A stretch of DNA of 13,033 nt from assembly GCA_020859645.1 (NCBI GenBank), contig JAJBVU010000268.1, positions 1-13,033 on the forward strand, in the 5' to 3' direction. The number at the start of each line of letters is the position of its first letter. Positions within the stretch are counted from its first letter, which is position 1. The notes under the pieces are model-generated. The model was not told the DNA's origin. It worked only from the letters and a program-made list of their open reading frames with translations, and did not search any database. Of the stretch, positions 1 through 8,108 are shown one piece after another. The DNA is from Eubacterium sp. (lineage in GTDB: Bacteria; Bacillota; Clostridia; Lachnospirales; CAG-274). Position numbers and translations under genes: made by a program.

Positions 1-2936
1 CAAAAAGCAATAACAAATCAAATACAAAAACAACTGCCAAGAAAACGACAGCTAAAACAGGCAAAGCTGCAAAGACAGCTGAAAACACAAAAGCAGAACC
101 CAAGGTTAAAAAGACATTAAGCCCGGCGGCTTTTGAGGCCTGCTGTATAATGGCGGCGGGCTTCGGAATATTGGTTATTTTCAGCTTATTCTTTGCCTCA
201 GACACAATTTTCGGTCAGGTTATGCTGTCTGTTTTAAAGGGCTTTTTCGGAATAGGGGCTTATATTTTCCCCTTTGCCCTTATTTTGGCGGTTATAGGGC
301 TTTTTATGCTTGAAAACAGAGAAAGAGCAAAATATAAAGCTATACTTTGCTGTCTTTTGTTTATTGCGGTTATTGCTCTTATCCACGTTTTGGTGACGGA
401 AAGCAATGACGGCTTTGACTTCTCCGCTTTAACAGGGGGCTTTACGGATTCCGACTATATAGGCGGAGGTTTTTTCGGCGGTCTTTTAGGTGAGCTTTGC
501 CTTGTAATATTTAATAAGGCGTGCAGTGTTATAATATTTGTATTTCTGATTGCGGCTCTTTCCGTTTTAATTTCGGGAAAAAGCATTATCGTTGTGCTCT
601 CCGATTTTTGGCATTTTATTTCAAACACTATTATGGGCGGAATATATCGGGAAGAGGAGTATTATGACGATGATGAATATTATGACGGCTATGACGATTA
701 TTATGACGATGAGGTTGGGGATTATTACGGCGATGAAGAATATGAACCGCCTGTAAGGAAAGCCCCTAAGAGAATTCCCAAAATCAGCCGAAGAGAGCCT
801 GTTTATGAATATGAAGAGGAAGAACCGGAAAGCGGCTATTATGAAAAGCTTCGAAAAGAAAAAAGCTATAAGGACGCCAAGCTTGTAGACATAAGAAAGA
901 GAACAGGGGAGAAAAAGCCGAGCCCCGACATTATGTCAAGGCGTGTTGCCGAAGGTTCTGCACGAATTGAAAAGGAAAAAGCCGAAAGCAAAGCCGACAG
1001 CCTTGAATTTTTGAAGCAGGAAAGGACGCAGCGCACTTCTTCATATATTCCCGAATTTTTAAGGAACAAGCCAAAGGCTTCAGACGAATATGCCGAAGAA
1101 TATTTAAATGATGAAAATGCTGAAGAAGCTTACTCAGAGGATATTGGGGAAGAGGTTCTAAACTACCCCGACGAGGTCTTTGAGCCTGAGGTAAAGAAAG
1201 CCGAAGAAACAATAGATGCAGAAGAAATCGAATATATTGAGGAAGGCGAAGAAACAGAGGATATTCGGGAAGAAGAGGAAACGGTTAAGTCTGTTGAAGC
1301 CGAGCCTGTTTCCGACAGCGGTTCAGCCGTTAAGGAAGCACCTGTCAGAGACATTCCCCCATGGGAGGATCAGACCGAAGAGGTTGTTGTTCCCCAAGAG
1401 GTTAAAGACAGAGTTAAGGTTGTGGAAGGGGACGCAGCAACGGTTAAAAAGCTGTCTCAAAGCAGACAGGCTGAATACAGATATCCCAAGCTGAGCTTTT
1501 TGGATAAAAACCCCGACCTTAAAAAGCAGGAAAATAACAGAGACGAGCTTATTAAAAACTCGCATATATTGGAAGAAACTCTTAAAAGCTTTAAGGTTTC
1601 GGCGACTGTTGTTGAGGTTAGCCAGGGTCCCACAATTACGAGATATGAGCTTGTTCCGGCAGTGGGCACTAAGGTAAAAAGCATAGCCAGTCTTGACAAA
1701 GACCTTGCAATGCGTCTTGCGGCTGAAAAAATTATGATTGAAGCCCCGATCCCGGGGAAAACCGCCGTTGGCATTGAAATTCCCAACGAACACCCCATAA
1801 ACGTTCATTTTTCCGAGGTTGTGGCAAGCAAGAAGTTTCAGTCTGCAAAGTCTAAGCTGACCTTTGCCTTAGGCAAGGACGTAGCAGGCAACGTAATTAT
1901 AAAGGATATCGCCAAAGCCCCCCATTTTCTTATTGCCGGGGCTACAAACTCAGGTAAGTCGGTGTGTATAAACACACTTATAAACTGCCTTTTGTATAAG
2001 GCAACCCCAGACGAGGTCCGACTTATTCTTGTTGACCCGAAAATGGTTGAGCTTAATGTTTACAACGGTATTCCTCATCTTTTGATACCTGTGGTTACAG
2101 ACCCTCACAAGGCTTCGGCGGCTCTTAACTGGGCTTGTACGGAGATGATGCGGCGGTATAAGCTTTGCGCAGATGTTGGAGTAAGGAACCTTGACGAATA
2201 TAACGAATATCTTGAAGAACAGGGTCAAAAGCCTCTTTATAAGCTTGTTATAATTATAGACGAGCTGGCGGATCTTATGCTTGTAGCCAAAAAAGAGGTT
2301 GAAGGCCATATTCAGCGTTTGACGCAGCTTGCAAGAGCCGCAGGCATTCACCTTATTGTGGCGACTCAAAGACCTTCCTCAGACGTTATTACAGGTGTTA
2401 TTAAGAGCAACATTCCCTCACGAATTGCCTTTTCCGTTGCTCAGGCTATAAACTCAAGAATTATTCTTGACGAGTCGGGAGCGGAAAAGCTTATAGGCAG
2501 AGGGGATATGCTTGTTAAAACCGTTGAAATGGACAGAACTCTGAGAGTTCAGGGGGCGTTTATAACAAATGAGGAAATAAAGAGAATTGTAGACTATATT
2601 AAAACCGATGAAAACAACTATGATATGTCGGTTATTGAAAGCATTGAAAACGCCGACAGAGAGGACGCTGCTTCTGTGGGCGGTTCATCAGGGGGAAGAG
2701 GGGGCAGCGATGAGCTGACAGACGATGTAATAGCTTATATCGTTAAAAGCAAAAAGGCTTCAACATCCCTTATTCAGAGACAGTTCCAAATCGGCTATAA
2801 CCGTGCCGCAAGAATTATTGACGAGCTTGAGGACAGAGGTATTATAGGCCCCGAAAACGGAGCAAAGCCAAGGGCTGTTCTTATGGATAAAGAGGAATGG
2901 AGAGAGTATTCGGAAAGACGAAACAATATGTTTTAA
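1..2936 (+). CDS. ftsK: DNA translocase FtsK/SpoIIIE, 5'-truncated by the window edge
   Basis: Septum-anchored, ATP-driven motor that pumps chromosomal DNA during division or sporulation. The frame is open from base 3 to the left edge without a stop, so the Met at 150 is internal and the true start lies outside the window; 977 residues are visible. Order seen: a Lys/Thr/Ala-rich cytoplasmic N-tail (3-120), four or five hydrophobic membrane segments (about 144-580), a long charged linker with a Tyr/Asp-rich tract (651-749) and further Glu-rich stretches to about 1300, the FtsK beta domain (about 1480-1800), and the motor domain. The motor has Walker A GATNSGKS at 1938-1961 and Walker B LVIIIDE at 2244-2264. 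A C-terminal winged-helix gamma domain (about 2709-2930) should read polar DNA motifs. Sequence alone does not separate FtsK from SpoIIIE, which are one family in Clostridia. The gap to fhs is 35 nt, so they are probably co-transcribed. Confidence 0.96.
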   Translation, partial: KSNNKSNTKTTAKKTTAKTGKAAKTAENTKAEPKVKKTLSPAAFEACCIMAAGFGILVIFSLFFASDTIFGQVMLSVLKGFFGIGAYIFPFALILAVIGLFMLENRERAKYKAILCCLLFIAVIALIHVLVTESNDGFDFSALTGGFTDSDYIGGGFFGGLLGELCLVIFNKACSVIIFVFLIAALSVLISGKSIIVVLSDFWHFISNTIMGGIYREEEYYDDDEYYDGYDDYYDDEVGDYYGDEEYEPPVRKAPKRIPKISRREPVYEYEEEEPESGYYEKLRKEKSYKDAKLVDIRKRTGEKKPSPDIMSRRVAEGSARIEKEKAESKADSLEFLKQERTQRTSSYIPEFLRNKPKASDEYAEEYLNDENAEEAYSEDIGEEVLNYPDEVFEPEVKKAEETIDAEEIEYIEEGEETEDIREEEETVKSVEAEPVSDSGSAVKEAPVRDIPPWEDQTEEVVVPQEVKDRVKVVEGDAATVKKLSQSRQAEYRYPKLSFLDKNPDLKKQENNRDELIKNSHILEETLKSFKVSATVVEVSQGPTITRYELVPAVGTKVKSIASLDKDLAMRLAAEKIMIEAPIPGKTAVGIEIPNEHPINVHFSEVVASKKFQSAKSKLTFALGKDVAGNVIIKDIAKAPHFLIAGATNSGKSVCINTLINCLLYKATPDEVRLILVDPKMVELNVYNGIPHLLIPVVTDPHKASAALNWACTEMMRRYKLCADVGVRNLDEYNEYLEEQGQKPLYKLVIIIDELADLMLVAKKEVEGHIQRLTQLARAAGIHLIVATQRPSSDVITGVIKSNIPSRIAFSVAQAINSRIILDESGAEKLIGRGDMLVKTVEMDRTLRVQGAFITNEEIKRIVDYIKTDENNYDMSVIESIENADREDAASVGGSSGGRGGSDELTDDVIAYIVKSKKASTSLIQRQFQIGYNRAARIIDELEDRGIIGPENGAKPRAVLMDKEEWREYSERRNNMF

Positions 2937-2953
2937 TAATACTGTATATTATA

Positions 2954-2963
2954 AAAGGAGGAG
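2954..2963 (+). promoter_or_regulatory. ribosome binding site of fhs
   Basis: AAAGGAGGAG lies in the short ftsK-fhs gap, with the GGAGG core 10 nt before the ATG at 2972. It is a near-perfect anti-Shine-Dalgarno match, consistent with a highly translated metabolic gene. No promoter is evident in the 35-nt gap. Confidence 0.8.
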
Positions 2964-2971
2964 CTTATTAA

Positions 2972-4645
2972 ATGAAAACAGATATTCAGATTGCACAGGA
3001 AGCGGAAATGTATCCCATAACCAAAATAGCGGAGGACTTTGGCATAAGCTCCGACGATTTGGAGCTTTACGGAAAATATAAGGCAAAGCTGTCGGACGAG
3101 CTTTATAACAGAACCTTGGCAAGCGGCAAAAAGGGAAAGCTTGTTTTGGTTACAGCCGTAAACCCTACACCTGCCGGAGAGGGCAAAACCACCACCACAA
3201 TAGGTCTTGCACAGGGCTTAAACAAGCTGGGTAAGAAAACAATGGTTGCTTTGAGAGAACCCTCTTTGGGCCCCTGTTTCGGAATTAAGGGCGGAGCAGC
3301 CGGCGGCGGATATGCACAGGTTGTGCCTATGGAGGATATTAACCTGCACTTCACAGGGGATATTCACGCTATGACAACAGCCAACAATCTTTTGAGTGCA
3401 ATGCTTGACAACCACTTACAGCAGGGCAACGAGCTTAATATTGACCCCAAAACAATCACATGGAAAAGGGCTTTGGATATGAATGACAGAGCCTTAAGAA
3501 GCATTGTTATAGGCTTGGGAGCAAAGGCTGATGGTGTTGTAAGACAGGACAGCTTCCAAATAACAGTTGCGTCGGAAATTATGGCTATTATGTGTCTTGC
3601 GGAGGATATAGCAGATCTTAAGACACGTCTTGCTAAAATTATTGTAGGCTATAACTATTCGGGCGAGCCTGTTACTGCCGGAGATTTAAAGGCTGACGGA
3701 GCAATGGCGGCTCTTCTTAAGGACGCCTTGAAGCCTAACCTTGTTCAGACACTGGAGCATACACCGGCTATAATTCACGGCGGTCCCTTCGCAAACATTG
3801 CTCACGGCTGCAATTCCGTAAAAGCCACTAAAACAGCTATGGCTCTTTCCGAAATAGCAATTACGGAAGCAGGCTTCGGTGCGGATTTGGGTGCTGAAAA
3901 GTTCTTTGACATAAAGTGCCGTTTTGCAGGCTTAAAGCCCGACTGCGTTGTTCTTGTGGCAACTGTCAGATCTCTTAAATATAACGGCGGAGCAGACAAA
4001 AACAGCCTTAACACCCCTAACCTCGAAGCGGTTAAAAAAGGCTTCTCAAATCTCGAAAAGCATATTGAAAATTTGGGCAAGTACGGCGTGCCTGTTGTTG
4101 TAACATTAAACTCATTTACCGCAGACACTGAGGAAGAAACAGACTACATCAAAACACGCTGTGAAGAAATGGGCGCAGACTTTGCACTTTCGGAGGTTTG
4201 GGCAAAGGGCGGCGAAGGCGGCATTGAATTAGGCAAAAAGGTTTTGAATGTTCTTGAGAACAAGCCCTCAAGCTTCAAGCCCCTTTACCCCGACGATATG
4301 TCAATAAAGGAAAAGATTGAAACCGTAGCAAAGGAAATCTACGGAGCAGACGGTGTTGACTATACGCCTAAGGCTAAGAAGGATATTGACAAGATAGAAG
4401 CAATAGGCTATAAAAATGTGCCTGTGTGCATAGCCAAAACACAATATTCACTTTCGGATAACCCTGCCCTTTTAGGCAGACCCTCAGGCTTTAACATTAG
4501 TATTAAGAGTGTAACACTTTCAGCCGGAGCAGGCTTTGCGGTGGCTATTGCCGGAAGTATTATGACTATGCCGGGACTTCCCAAGAGACCTGCGGCTGAA
4601 AATATCGACGTAAACGATAAAGGCGAAATTACAGGACTGTTTTAA
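2972..4645 (+). CDS. fhs: formate-tetrahydrofolate ligase (10-formyl-THF synthetase)
   Basis: Cytoplasmic enzyme that joins formate to tetrahydrofolate with ATP, giving 10-formyl-THF. It is the entry step of the methyl branch of the Wood-Ljungdahl pathway and a source of formyl groups for purines and initiator tRNA. The 557-residue length matches the monofunctional bacterial family. The ATP-binding loop TPAGEGKTT is at residues 66-74. The family signatures are present: the Gly-rich KGGAAGGGYAQV followed by MEDINLHFTGD, and later HGGPFANIAHGCNS. The C-terminal TMPGLPKRPAAENID is also typical. The start is fixed by a strong ribosome binding site. No folD, fchA or other one-carbon gene is adjacent, so presence of fhs alone does not show acetogenesis; many Clostridia carry it for folate interconversion. 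rimO begins 9 nt after its stop, implying one transcript. Confidence 0.97.
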   Translation: MKTDIQIAQEAEMYPITKIAEDFGISSDDLELYGKYKAKLSDELYNRTLASGKKGKLVLVTAVNPTPAGEGKTTTTIGLAQGLNKLGKKTMVALREPSLGPCFGIKGGAAGGGYAQVVPMEDINLHFTGDIHAMTTANNLLSAMLDNHLQQGNELNIDPKTITWKRALDMNDRALRSIVIGLGAKADGVVRQDSFQITVASEIMAIMCLAEDIADLKTRLAKIIVGYNYSGEPVTAGDLKADGAMAALLKDALKPNLVQTLEHTPAIIHGGPFANIAHGCNSVKATKTAMALSEIAITEAGFGADLGAEKFFDIKCRFAGLKPDCVVLVATVRSLKYNGGADKNSLNTPNLEAVKKGFSNLEKHIENLGKYGVPVVVTLNSFTADTEEETDYIKTRCEEMGADFALSEVWAKGGEGGIELGKKVLNVLENKPSSFKPLYPDDMSIKEKIETVAKEIYGADGVDYTPKAKKDIDKIEAIGYKNVPVCIAKTQYSLSDNPALLGRPSGFNISIKSVTLSAGAGFAVAIAGSIMTMPGLPKRPAAENIDVNDKGEITGLF

Positions 4646-4654
4646 GGTGAAGCT

Positions 4655-6013
4655 ATGAAAATTTCTTTTATTTCATTGGGCTGTGATAAAAATTTGGTTG
4701 ACTCTGAAATAATGCTGGGGCTTATTGACAGAGAGGGCTATGAAATTACGCAAAATGAGGAAGAAGCGGATATTATTGTTATAAACAGCTGCGGTTTTAT
4801 AGCCGATGCAAACAAAGAAGCTATTGACAATATTTTAAGAGTGGCGGACTATAAAAAAAGCGGTGTTTTAAAGGCTATTATAGTAACAGGCTGTATGGCT
4901 GAAAGATATAAAACGGAGATTTTTAAACAGCTGCCGGAGGTTGACGCAGTTGTGGGAACAGCCGCTTTTGAAAGCATCGGAGAAGTCATAAAGGCTTTGA
5001 CAGAGGGTCAAAAGCATGTTGTTAAAATCGAGGACAAGGATAAAAAGCTTGACGAAACACTGCCTAAGCTTCGAATGATGACAACATTAGGCGGCTTTGC
5101 ATATCTTAAAATAGCCGAGGGCTGTGACGCCCACTGCACATACTGTACAATTCCCTCTTTAAGGGGAAAATACCGCAGCAGAAGCCTTGAAAGCCTTGTT
5201 GAAGAGGCGCAGATGTTAGCCGACAAGGGTGTAACAGAGCTTATTCTCATAGCTCAGGACACAACCCTTTACGGAAAGGACATCTACGGCGAAAGCAGAC
5301 TTCACGTACTTATAAAAAGGCTTTCTGAAATAGAGGGCATTGAGTGGATAAGGATATTATATGCCTACCCGGAAAACATAACAGACAGCCTTATTTTGGA
5401 AATGGCTCAAAACCCCAAGGTTTGTCACTACCTCGATATGCCCATTCAGCACGCTTCCGACACTGTCCTTAAAAAAATGGGCAGAAGAAGCCGAAAGGAA
5501 GAGCTTAAAGAGGTAATAAAAAAGCTGAGAGGGGCTATGCCGGATATTTGCTTAAGAACAACTATTATTGTTGGCTTTCCTCAGGAAACTGAAGAGGAGT
5601 TTAAGGAGCTTAAGGACTTTGTTGACGAGGTTTCATTTGACCGCTTAGGTGTTTTTGAATATTCACGTGAGGACGGCACACCTGCCGCCAAAATGAAGGG
5701 TCAGGTTCACCACAGTACAAAGTCAAGACGGAAAAGAGAGCTTTTAGAGCTTCAGCAGGAGGTTTCAAACAGAGTCTGTAAAAGCTTTGTGGGAAAAACT
5801 CTTAAGGTAATTGTAGAAGGAAAGCTTTCGGGAGAGGATAATATTTATATAGGCAGAAGCTATCGTGACTGCTATGAAATAGACGGCTATGTTTTCTTCC
5901 GCTCTGAGAAGGAGCTTCTTTCGGGGGATTATGTAAACGTGCTTATAACGTCTTATTCGGATTATGACCTGACGGGAGAAGAGGTGAACACCTCTCAGTC
6001 ACACTTCGTGTGA
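4655..6013 (+). CDS. rimO: ribosomal protein S12 methylthiotransferase RimO
   Basis: Radical-SAM enzyme that adds a methylthio group to a conserved aspartate of ribosomal protein S12. The N-terminal UPF0004 domain carries its three cluster cysteines at C10, C46 and C80. The radical-SAM motif CxxxCxxC is C157, C161 and C164. A C-terminal TRAM domain follows (about residues 380-435). The opening SLGCDKNLVDSE is characteristic of RimO rather than the tRNA enzymes MiaB or MtaB. The start at 4655 is preceded by AAGGTGA (4644-4650), which overlaps the fhs stop, so translational coupling is likely. The family normally ends near the YDLTGE segment; here the last ten residues (443-452) and the stop codon lie inside a tandem palindromic repeat, so the tail is probably repeat-derived. 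pgsA follows closely, a common rimO-pgsA order in Clostridia. Confidence 0.96.
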   Translation: MKISFISLGCDKNLVDSEIMLGLIDREGYEITQNEEEADIIVINSCGFIADANKEAIDNILRVADYKKSGVLKAIIVTGCMAERYKTEIFKQLPEVDAVVGTAAFESIGEVIKALTEGQKHVVKIEDKDKKLDETLPKLRMMTTLGGFAYLKIAEGCDAHCTYCTIPSLRGKYRSRSLESLVEEAQMLADKGVTELILIAQDTTLYGKDIYGESRLHVLIKRLSEIEGIEWIRILYAYPENITDSLILEMAQNPKVCHYLDMPIQHASDTVLKKMGRRSRKEELKEVIKKLRGAMPDICLRTTIIVGFPQETEEEFKELKDFVDEVSFDRLGVFEYSREDGTPAAKMKGQVHHSTKSRRKRELLELQQEVSNRVCKSFVGKTLKVIVEGKLSGEDNIYIGRSYRDCYEIDGYVFFRSEKELLSGDYVNVLITSYSDYDLTGEEVNTSQSHFV

Positions 6014-6034
6014 CAGCTCCCCTCAAGGGGAGCC
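5981..6034. repeat. tandem-hairpin dispersed repeat element over the rimO 3' end
   Basis: Three inverted repeats sit back to back: GAGGTG-AA-CACCTC (5981-5994), GTCACAC-TTC-GTGTGAC (5998-6014) and GCTCCCC-TCAA-GGGGAGC (6016-6033). Each is a perfect stem of 6 to 7 bp. The pattern of a CTCAGTC stretch, a hairpin, then AGCTCCCC-TCAA-GGGGAGCC resembles a short dispersed repeat that I recall from many gut Clostridia genomes; this identification is from memory. There is no T-run after the last stem, so it does not look like a standard intrinsic terminator. Only one copy is in the window. It encodes the last ten codons of rimO and holds the stop codon inside the second hairpin. Confidence 0.7.
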
Positions 6035-6050
6035 TAACAAATAGGTATGA

Positions 6051-6056
6051 GGAGGG
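6051..6056 (+). promoter_or_regulatory. ribosome binding site deciding the pgsA start
   Basis: GGAGGG lies 6 nt before the ATG at 6063. It picks 6063 as the pgsA start and argues against the out-of-frame ATG at 6047, which has no comparable site. Confidence 0.75.
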
Positions 6057-6062
6057 ATTTTT

Positions 6063-6617
6063 ATGAACCTGCCAAACAAGCTTACAATTTTCAGAATAAT
6101 ATTAGTGCCTGTATTTTTGGTTTTGCTTTTATGCCCCTTGGGGCTTCCCGGGAGCTTAAACAGATACCTTGCCTTAGGCGTATTTATTGTTGCTTCAATT
6201 ACGGACTGCTTAGACGGCTATATTGCAAGGCGATATAATCTTGTGACGGATTTCGGCAAGTTTATGGATCCTCTTGCAGACAAGCTTCTGTGCTGTTCAG
6301 CTATGATAGCCCTTATAGGTATTCCCGACGCAGTGGTTCCCCTGCCCTCGGCGGTGGTTATAATAATAATTGCCAGAGAATTTTTAATTACAGGCTTCAG
6401 AAGCATAGCCGCCGAAAAGGGAATTGTTATAGCGGCTTCAAAATGGGGAAAGCTTAAAACAATTTCACAGATGATAATGTTAATTTTGCTGATACTTAAC
6501 TTAAACATTTATATCTTTAAAATAATAACAGTTGTTATAATGGTTTTGGCGACTGCTTTGACAATAATTTCGGCTGTTGATTATATTTTGAAAAACAAGG
6601 ATGTTTTAAAGGGGTGA
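6063..6617 (+). CDS. pgsA: CDP-diacylglycerol-glycerol-3-phosphate 3-phosphatidyltransferase
   Basis: Integral membrane enzyme that makes phosphatidylglycerophosphate from CDP-diacylglycerol and glycerol-3-phosphate, the committed step to phosphatidylglycerol and cardiolipin. The 184-residue protein has the complete CDP-alcohol phosphatidyltransferase motif: D48, then D51-G52, A55-R56, G65, D69 and D73, matching D-x2-D-G-x2-A-R-x8-G-x3-D-x3-D. The N-terminus MNLPNKLTIFRI is typical of PgsA. Several hydrophobic segments cover most of the rest (about residues 8-30, 35-50, 75-100 and 130-178). Other members of this superfamily, such as phosphatidylserine synthase, share the motif, but length, N-terminus and position after rimO favour PgsA. 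The next gene starts 4 nt after its stop, so coupling is likely. Confidence 0.94.
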   Translation: MNLPNKLTIFRIILVPVFLVLLLCPLGLPGSLNRYLALGVFIVASITDCLDGYIARRYNLVTDFGKFMDPLADKLLCCSAMIALIGIPDAVVPLPSAVVIIIIAREFLITGFRSIAAEKGIVIAASKWGKLKTISQMIMLILLILNLNIYIFKIITVVIMVLATALTIISAVDYILKNKDVLKG

Positions 6618-6621
6618 GCAG

Positions 6622-8037
6622 ATGAAGAAAATTTTTTTATTGCTGACGGCGGCTGTGCTTGCTCTTAATTTTCAGGGCTTGGCGTACTGCAGTGAAAGCG
6701 AAGATAACGAAAGCTTAGATGTTGAAGCTACGGATATTGAAAATGCAGAAGAGAACGCAGATTATTTCAGCGACTATGTTTCCGCCGGGGGCTATCTTGC
6801 CGGAGTAATAGAATATATTGAAAAGAACTATGTGGGCGGAGAAATTGACACCGAAAAGCTTATAGCCGCCGCTGTAGCCGCTATGGCTGAAACCCTTGAC
6901 GGATATTCGGAGTTTTACACAGAGGACGAATATGAAGAATTTCTTCATAATGTATCAAACGAGGTTTATGCCGCCGGGTTTAACTTTGTCATAACCGAGG
7001 ACTATCCCCAAATTTCGGAAATTATAGCTCAAAGCCCGGCTCAGGCGGCAGGGCTTCAGGCAGGGGATAAAATCACCGTTATAAACGGCGTTTCCACACT
7101 TTACAAAAGTGCGGAAGAGGTGGACGCTATGCTGACAAAGGTGGAAACCCCCAAATACGCCTTTACAATTTTGCGCAACAGCAAAACCTTTGACGTAAAC
7201 TTTGACCTTGAAGCGGTTAAGGTCAGCTCTGTTTTTTATAAGGAAATGGACGATCTTCTGACTGTAGACAAAGACACAGACTGGGACGAAATCTGCTATA
7301 TTCAAATTACCGCCATAGGCTCAGGCACTGCGGAGGAGTTTAAAGAGGCTTTAAAGTGGGCTAAAAGCAAGGGTATGAAAAAGCTTATTTTAGACCTTAG
7401 GGGCAACTCCGGAGGAATTGTAGACGAAGCCGTTGAAATCTGCCGTCAGATTGTTCCTGCCGGGCGAATAATGTATACTCAGGACAAAACAGGGAATACA
7501 GAAGAAACATTTTCAGACCTTCAAAAAACACCCTTTGATGAAATTGCGGTTTTGACCAATTCAATGACAGCTTCAGCTGCGGAAATTATTGCCAGCGCAA
7601 TCAAGGAATCTGAAGCGGGCTTTACTGTGGGGCAGACCACCTACGGAAAGGGCGTTGTTCAGACAATAGCAAGCCTCCCCAGTCTCGGCATGCTTAAGCT
7701 TACTACTCTTGAATATTTTACACGAAACGGAAATATTATAAACGGCGTAGGAGTTGAGCCGGACATAACAATTTCTTCTATGTCTCTTGTGACGGAAAAT
7801 GACGAGCTTGAATCTGAGAAGGTTAAAGATATTTTGAATTATTTGGGCTATAAGGTTGTTACGGACAGCAACGCCAAAAGAGCCTTGGCTACATTTCAAA
7901 CCGCAATGGGTATTCCGGCAACGGTTAAGCTTGATGCGGAAACAATAAATTGTTTAAATCTTGCGGTTTATGCAAGATCTCAGGAGCATGACGAGGCTTT
8001 GGAGAGAGCCTTTGAGGAGCTTTTAAAGCTTAATTAA
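6622..8037 (+). CDS. secreted S41 family C-terminal processing peptidase (CtpA/CtpB-like)
   Basis: Serine protease of the tail-specific (Prc/CtpB) type, expected outside the membrane where it trims envelope proteins at their C-termini. A signal peptide is visible (MKK, then a hydrophobic run to about residue 22). The Cys at 23 sits in LAYC, which is not a canonical lipobox. A PDZ domain spans about residues 114-200, with the typical AAGLQAGDKI segment. The S41 domain follows, with catalytic S318 in TASAAE, K343 in YGKG exactly 25 residues later, and Q347. This spacing equals, from memory, that of B. subtilis CtpB (S309/K334/Q338). Residues about 405-450 resemble a peptidoglycan-binding type 1 domain with a shortened loop. 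The start at 6622 is supported by AGGGGTGAG just upstream, overlapping the pgsA stop. The substrate is unknown. Confidence 0.92.
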   Translation: MKKIFLLLTAAVLALNFQGLAYCSESEDNESLDVEATDIENAEENADYFSDYVSAGGYLAGVIEYIEKNYVGGEIDTEKLIAAAVAAMAETLDGYSEFYTEDEYEEFLHNVSNEVYAAGFNFVITEDYPQISEIIAQSPAQAAGLQAGDKITVINGVSTLYKSAEEVDAMLTKVETPKYAFTILRNSKTFDVNFDLEAVKVSSVFYKEMDDLLTVDKDTDWDEICYIQITAIGSGTAEEFKEALKWAKSKGMKKLILDLRGNSGGIVDEAVEICRQIVPAGRIMYTQDKTGNTEETFSDLQKTPFDEIAVLTNSMTASAAEIIASAIKESEAGFTVGQTTYGKGVVQTIASLPSLGMLKLTTLEYFTRNGNIINGVGVEPDITISSMSLVTENDELESEKVKDILNYLGYKVVTDSNAKRALATFQTAMGIPATVKLDAETINCLNLAVYARSQEHDEALERAFEELLKLN

Positions 8038-8087
8038 GGAAGCGAAGATATAATTAATCAGCGATTCCTTAAAGCTTTGGATTTTTT
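8025..8087 (+). terminator. possible intrinsic terminator or attenuator after the S41 peptidase
   Basis: Inverted repeat TTAAGGAAGCG (8034-8044) / CGATTCCTTAA (8062-8072): 11 bp with one G-U pair and a 17-nt loop. After a 3-nt bulge it extends by AAAGCT (8025-8030) / AGCTTT (8073-8078). TTTTTT follows at 8082-8087. The left arm runs into the peptidase coding end and contains its stop codon. The stem is AT-rich and the loop large, so termination may be partial. Confidence 0.45.
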
Positions 8088-8108
8088 GAAACCGGGGAGT
8101 TAAAGGTT

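Noticed and set aside
1323..1808. 161-codon minus-strand open frame inside ftsK
   Set aside because: It lies wholly opposite conserved FtsK linker and beta-domain coding sequence, and its translation has low-complexity, non-family composition. The same applies to the minus-strand frames at 866-1354 and 1950-2369.
6047..6238. 63-codon plus-strand frame overlapping pgsA
   Set aside because: It is out of frame with pgsA, has no ribosome binding site of its own, and its ATG overlaps the Shine-Dalgarno region of pgsA.
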